This document shows, one piece after another, positions 62,909 to 64,000 of a stretch of DNA of 64,000 nt. The DNA comes from Lactonifactor longoviformis DSM 17459 (GTDB lineage: Bacteria > Bacillota > Clostridia > Lachnospirales > Lachnospiraceae), in assembly GCF_900129135.1 (NCBI RefSeq), contig NZ_FQVI01000005.1, forward strand, positions 71,437-135,436, read 5' to 3'. Positions within the stretch are counted from its first letter, which is position 1. Every line of letters starts with the position of its first letter. A model generated the notes under the pieces. The model was not told the DNA's origin. It saw only the letters and a program-made list of their open reading frames with translations, and did not search any database. The translations under genes were made by a program, and so were the position numbers.

Positions 62909-63797
62909 GCTTCATATCCTCCTCTCTGCGAGTATCCTGAGGAAAAAGCCACAGGTAAAGATCCTCCAGTCTGGGAGAGGCAGGTACAGAGCAGGGAAGA
63001 ACAGGCTCATCGGAAATATAACGCACAGAGATTTTATGCCCTGCTTCATTGCGCAGATTGACAATTCTGTTCTCTCTTTCATATTTCAGAAGATCAGTGT
63101 CAGGGATTATCCCGTTCCACACTCGTCCCTTCATTTCCAGTACCAGTTCCTCCGTAGTGCCTTCGGCGGTAATCCCCCCATCCTTCATAATGGCATTGCA
63201 GGTGGCAATATACTCAACATCGGAAACAATATGTGTGGAGATAAGCACAATCCGGTCCTGGGCAAACTCTGAAAGAAGATTGCGGAATCTAACCCTTTCG
63301 CCCGGATCCAGGCCGCTGGTGGGCTCGTCCAGAATCAGAACCTCCGGATCGTTTAGAAGTGCCTGGGCAATTCCCACCCTGCGCTTCATCCCCCCGGAAA
63401 GTTTGACGATTCGCTTTTTCCGAACATCACTCAGAGAAAGCGTATCCAGCAGAAGATCTATTTTCTCCCTTGTTTTCTGCCTGCTTAGTCCCTTTAATGC
63501 AGCCATATATTCCAGATAATCCTTTACCGTAAACTCCGGATAGAACCCAAATTCCTGGGGGAGATATCCAAATATACTGCGGTAGCTCTCTCCCAGATCC
63601 CGAATATCTATTCCATCATAGGTAATTCTGCCGGAGCTGGGAACCAGAATGCCCGCAATCATACGTATCAGAGTGGTTTTTCCTGCACCGTTGGCCCCCA
63701 GAAGCCCCCAGACCCCGGGGGTTATCCGGAGTGATACGTCTTCCACCGCTTTTTTGTCCTGAAAATTCTTCGTTAAATGTTCTATACATAATTTCAT
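62889..63797 (-). CDS. ABC-2-type exporter ATPase, second copy
   Basis: The 302-residue protein has Walker A GANGAGKTT, signature LSGGMKRRVGIAQ, Walker B LILDEPTSGLD and STHIVSD. It is plainly homologous to the ATPase at 51824-52717 over its whole length. It is followed by its permease and preceded by a partial membrane gene, the same order as in the plus-strand operon. AGGAG lies about ten bases before ATG 63797. Confidence 0.95.
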   Translation of the reverse strand: MKLCIEHLTKNFQDKKAVEDVSLRITPGVWGLLGANGAGKTTLIRMIAGILVPSSGRITYDGIDIRDLGESYRSIFGYLPQEFGFYPEFTVKDYLEYMAALKGLSRQKTREKIDLLLDTLSLSDVRKKRIVKLSGGMKRRVGIAQALLNDPEVLILDEPTSGLDPGERVRFRNLLSEFAQDRIVLISTHIVSDVEYIATCNAIMKDGGITAEGTTEELVLEMKGRVWNGIIPDTDLLKYERENRIVNLRNEAGHKISVRYISDEPVLPCSVPASPRLEDLYLWLFPQDTRREEDMKHEFMES

Positions 63798-63825
63798 ACG
63801 TCGTACACTCCTAAAAGTTATTGTA

Positions 63826-64000
63826 TCAGCCCAGATGGAACTGTCCTTCCATAAAACGGTCCCTTCGGCTGATGGTTTTTACCTGCCGCATACAGAACAG
63901 CAGCAGAATCAGACAGATCATTCCCCATCCGGGGGTGAAGGTGTGTCCGTAAAATGCAGGCTGCCATTTTTTCAGATAGTAGAGTCCTGCCAACAGACAG
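63826..64000 (-). CDS. C-terminal part of a membrane protein, 5' end outside window
   Basis: A frame open from the window edge ends at TGA (63826-63828 on plus). Its 57 visible residues have two hydrophobic segments (LLAGLYYL and GMICLILLLFC) and a basic tail MRQVKTISRRDRF ending EGQFHLG. The tail resembles the end of the membrane protein at 51072-51839 (MRAVRVTARYCEGEW), and it precedes the ATPase as in that operon, so it is probably the paralogue. Confidence 0.65.
   Translation of the reverse strand, partial: CLLAGLYYLKKWQPAFYGHTFTPGWGMICLILLLFCMRQVKTISRRDRFMEGQFHLG

Overview
The window comes from a low-to-mid GC Gram-positive anaerobe of the Bacillota, class Clostridia, most likely family Lachnospiraceae (gut Clostridium XIVa type). 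The evidence is the Firmicutes form of ribosomal protein S12, the strong purine-rich Shine-Dalgarno (SD) sites with TTG and GTG starts, the YesM/YesN two-component pair, DUF4179 anti-sigma and DUF3784 membrane proteins, Bce-like antimicrobial-peptide modules, and a strand-organised set of sugar transport operons. No tRNA, rRNA, CRISPR array or transposase gene was seen.

Layout. 1-4046: end of an envelope signalling operon (TPR/LprI-like protein, membrane Ser/Thr kinase with TPRs, 46-residue membrane protein). 4103-5101 (-): cell-wall amidase. 5218-9980: the str operon, rpsL-rpsG-fusA, with tuf on its own promoter. 10118-13282: RNase J, then a PLP-dependent decarboxylase whose codon use looks foreign, ending at a large perfect inverted repeat. 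13416-24317: accessory sugar region with a UroD-family protein (-) divergent from AraC regulator, YesM/YesN pair, MalEFG-type ABC importer, VOC protein and a FucI-like protein. 24623-39913: second catabolic region under a LacI-type regulator with three matching 14-bp operators: SDR (-), DhaK, DhaL, ribose-type ABC importer with two permeases, lactonase-fold protein, second SDR, NHL propeller protein, aldehyde dehydrogenase, DapA-family lyase, and a mutarotase-nitroreductase fusion. 39995-41628 (-): DUF5714 protein, zinc-ribbon protein, GNAT acetyltransferase.

41865-45168 holds a c-di-GMP pair: a PTS EIIC-EAL fusion and a membrane GGDEF protein, overlapped by an HxlR regulator that precedes an iron-type alcohol dehydrogenase. 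46927-53933: DUF445 protein, ECF sigma factor with DUF4179 anti-sigma, DUF3784/PH-like membrane protein (-), then a second ECF sigma factor with a membrane protein and ABC exporter. 54022-58989: a BceRSAB-like operon. 59058-60452 (-): a purine permease behind a purine riboswitch with unusual aptamer features. 60925-61608: a QueG-like Fe-S protein. 61661-64000 (-): an ABC exporter operon paralogous to the one at 51072-53933.

Most informative points. The catabolic block at 24.6-39.9 kb looks like a dedicated route for one unidentified sugar or sugar acid: importer, two dehydrogenases, lactonase, lyase, aldehyde dehydrogenase and DhaKL kinase, with no DhaM and no obvious acid dehydratase. The mutarotase-nitroreductase fusion and the EIIC-EAL fusion are unusual architectures. 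The riboswitch and the Bce-type ATPase each carry a change at a normally conserved position. All functions are read from sequence motifs; no database search was possible.
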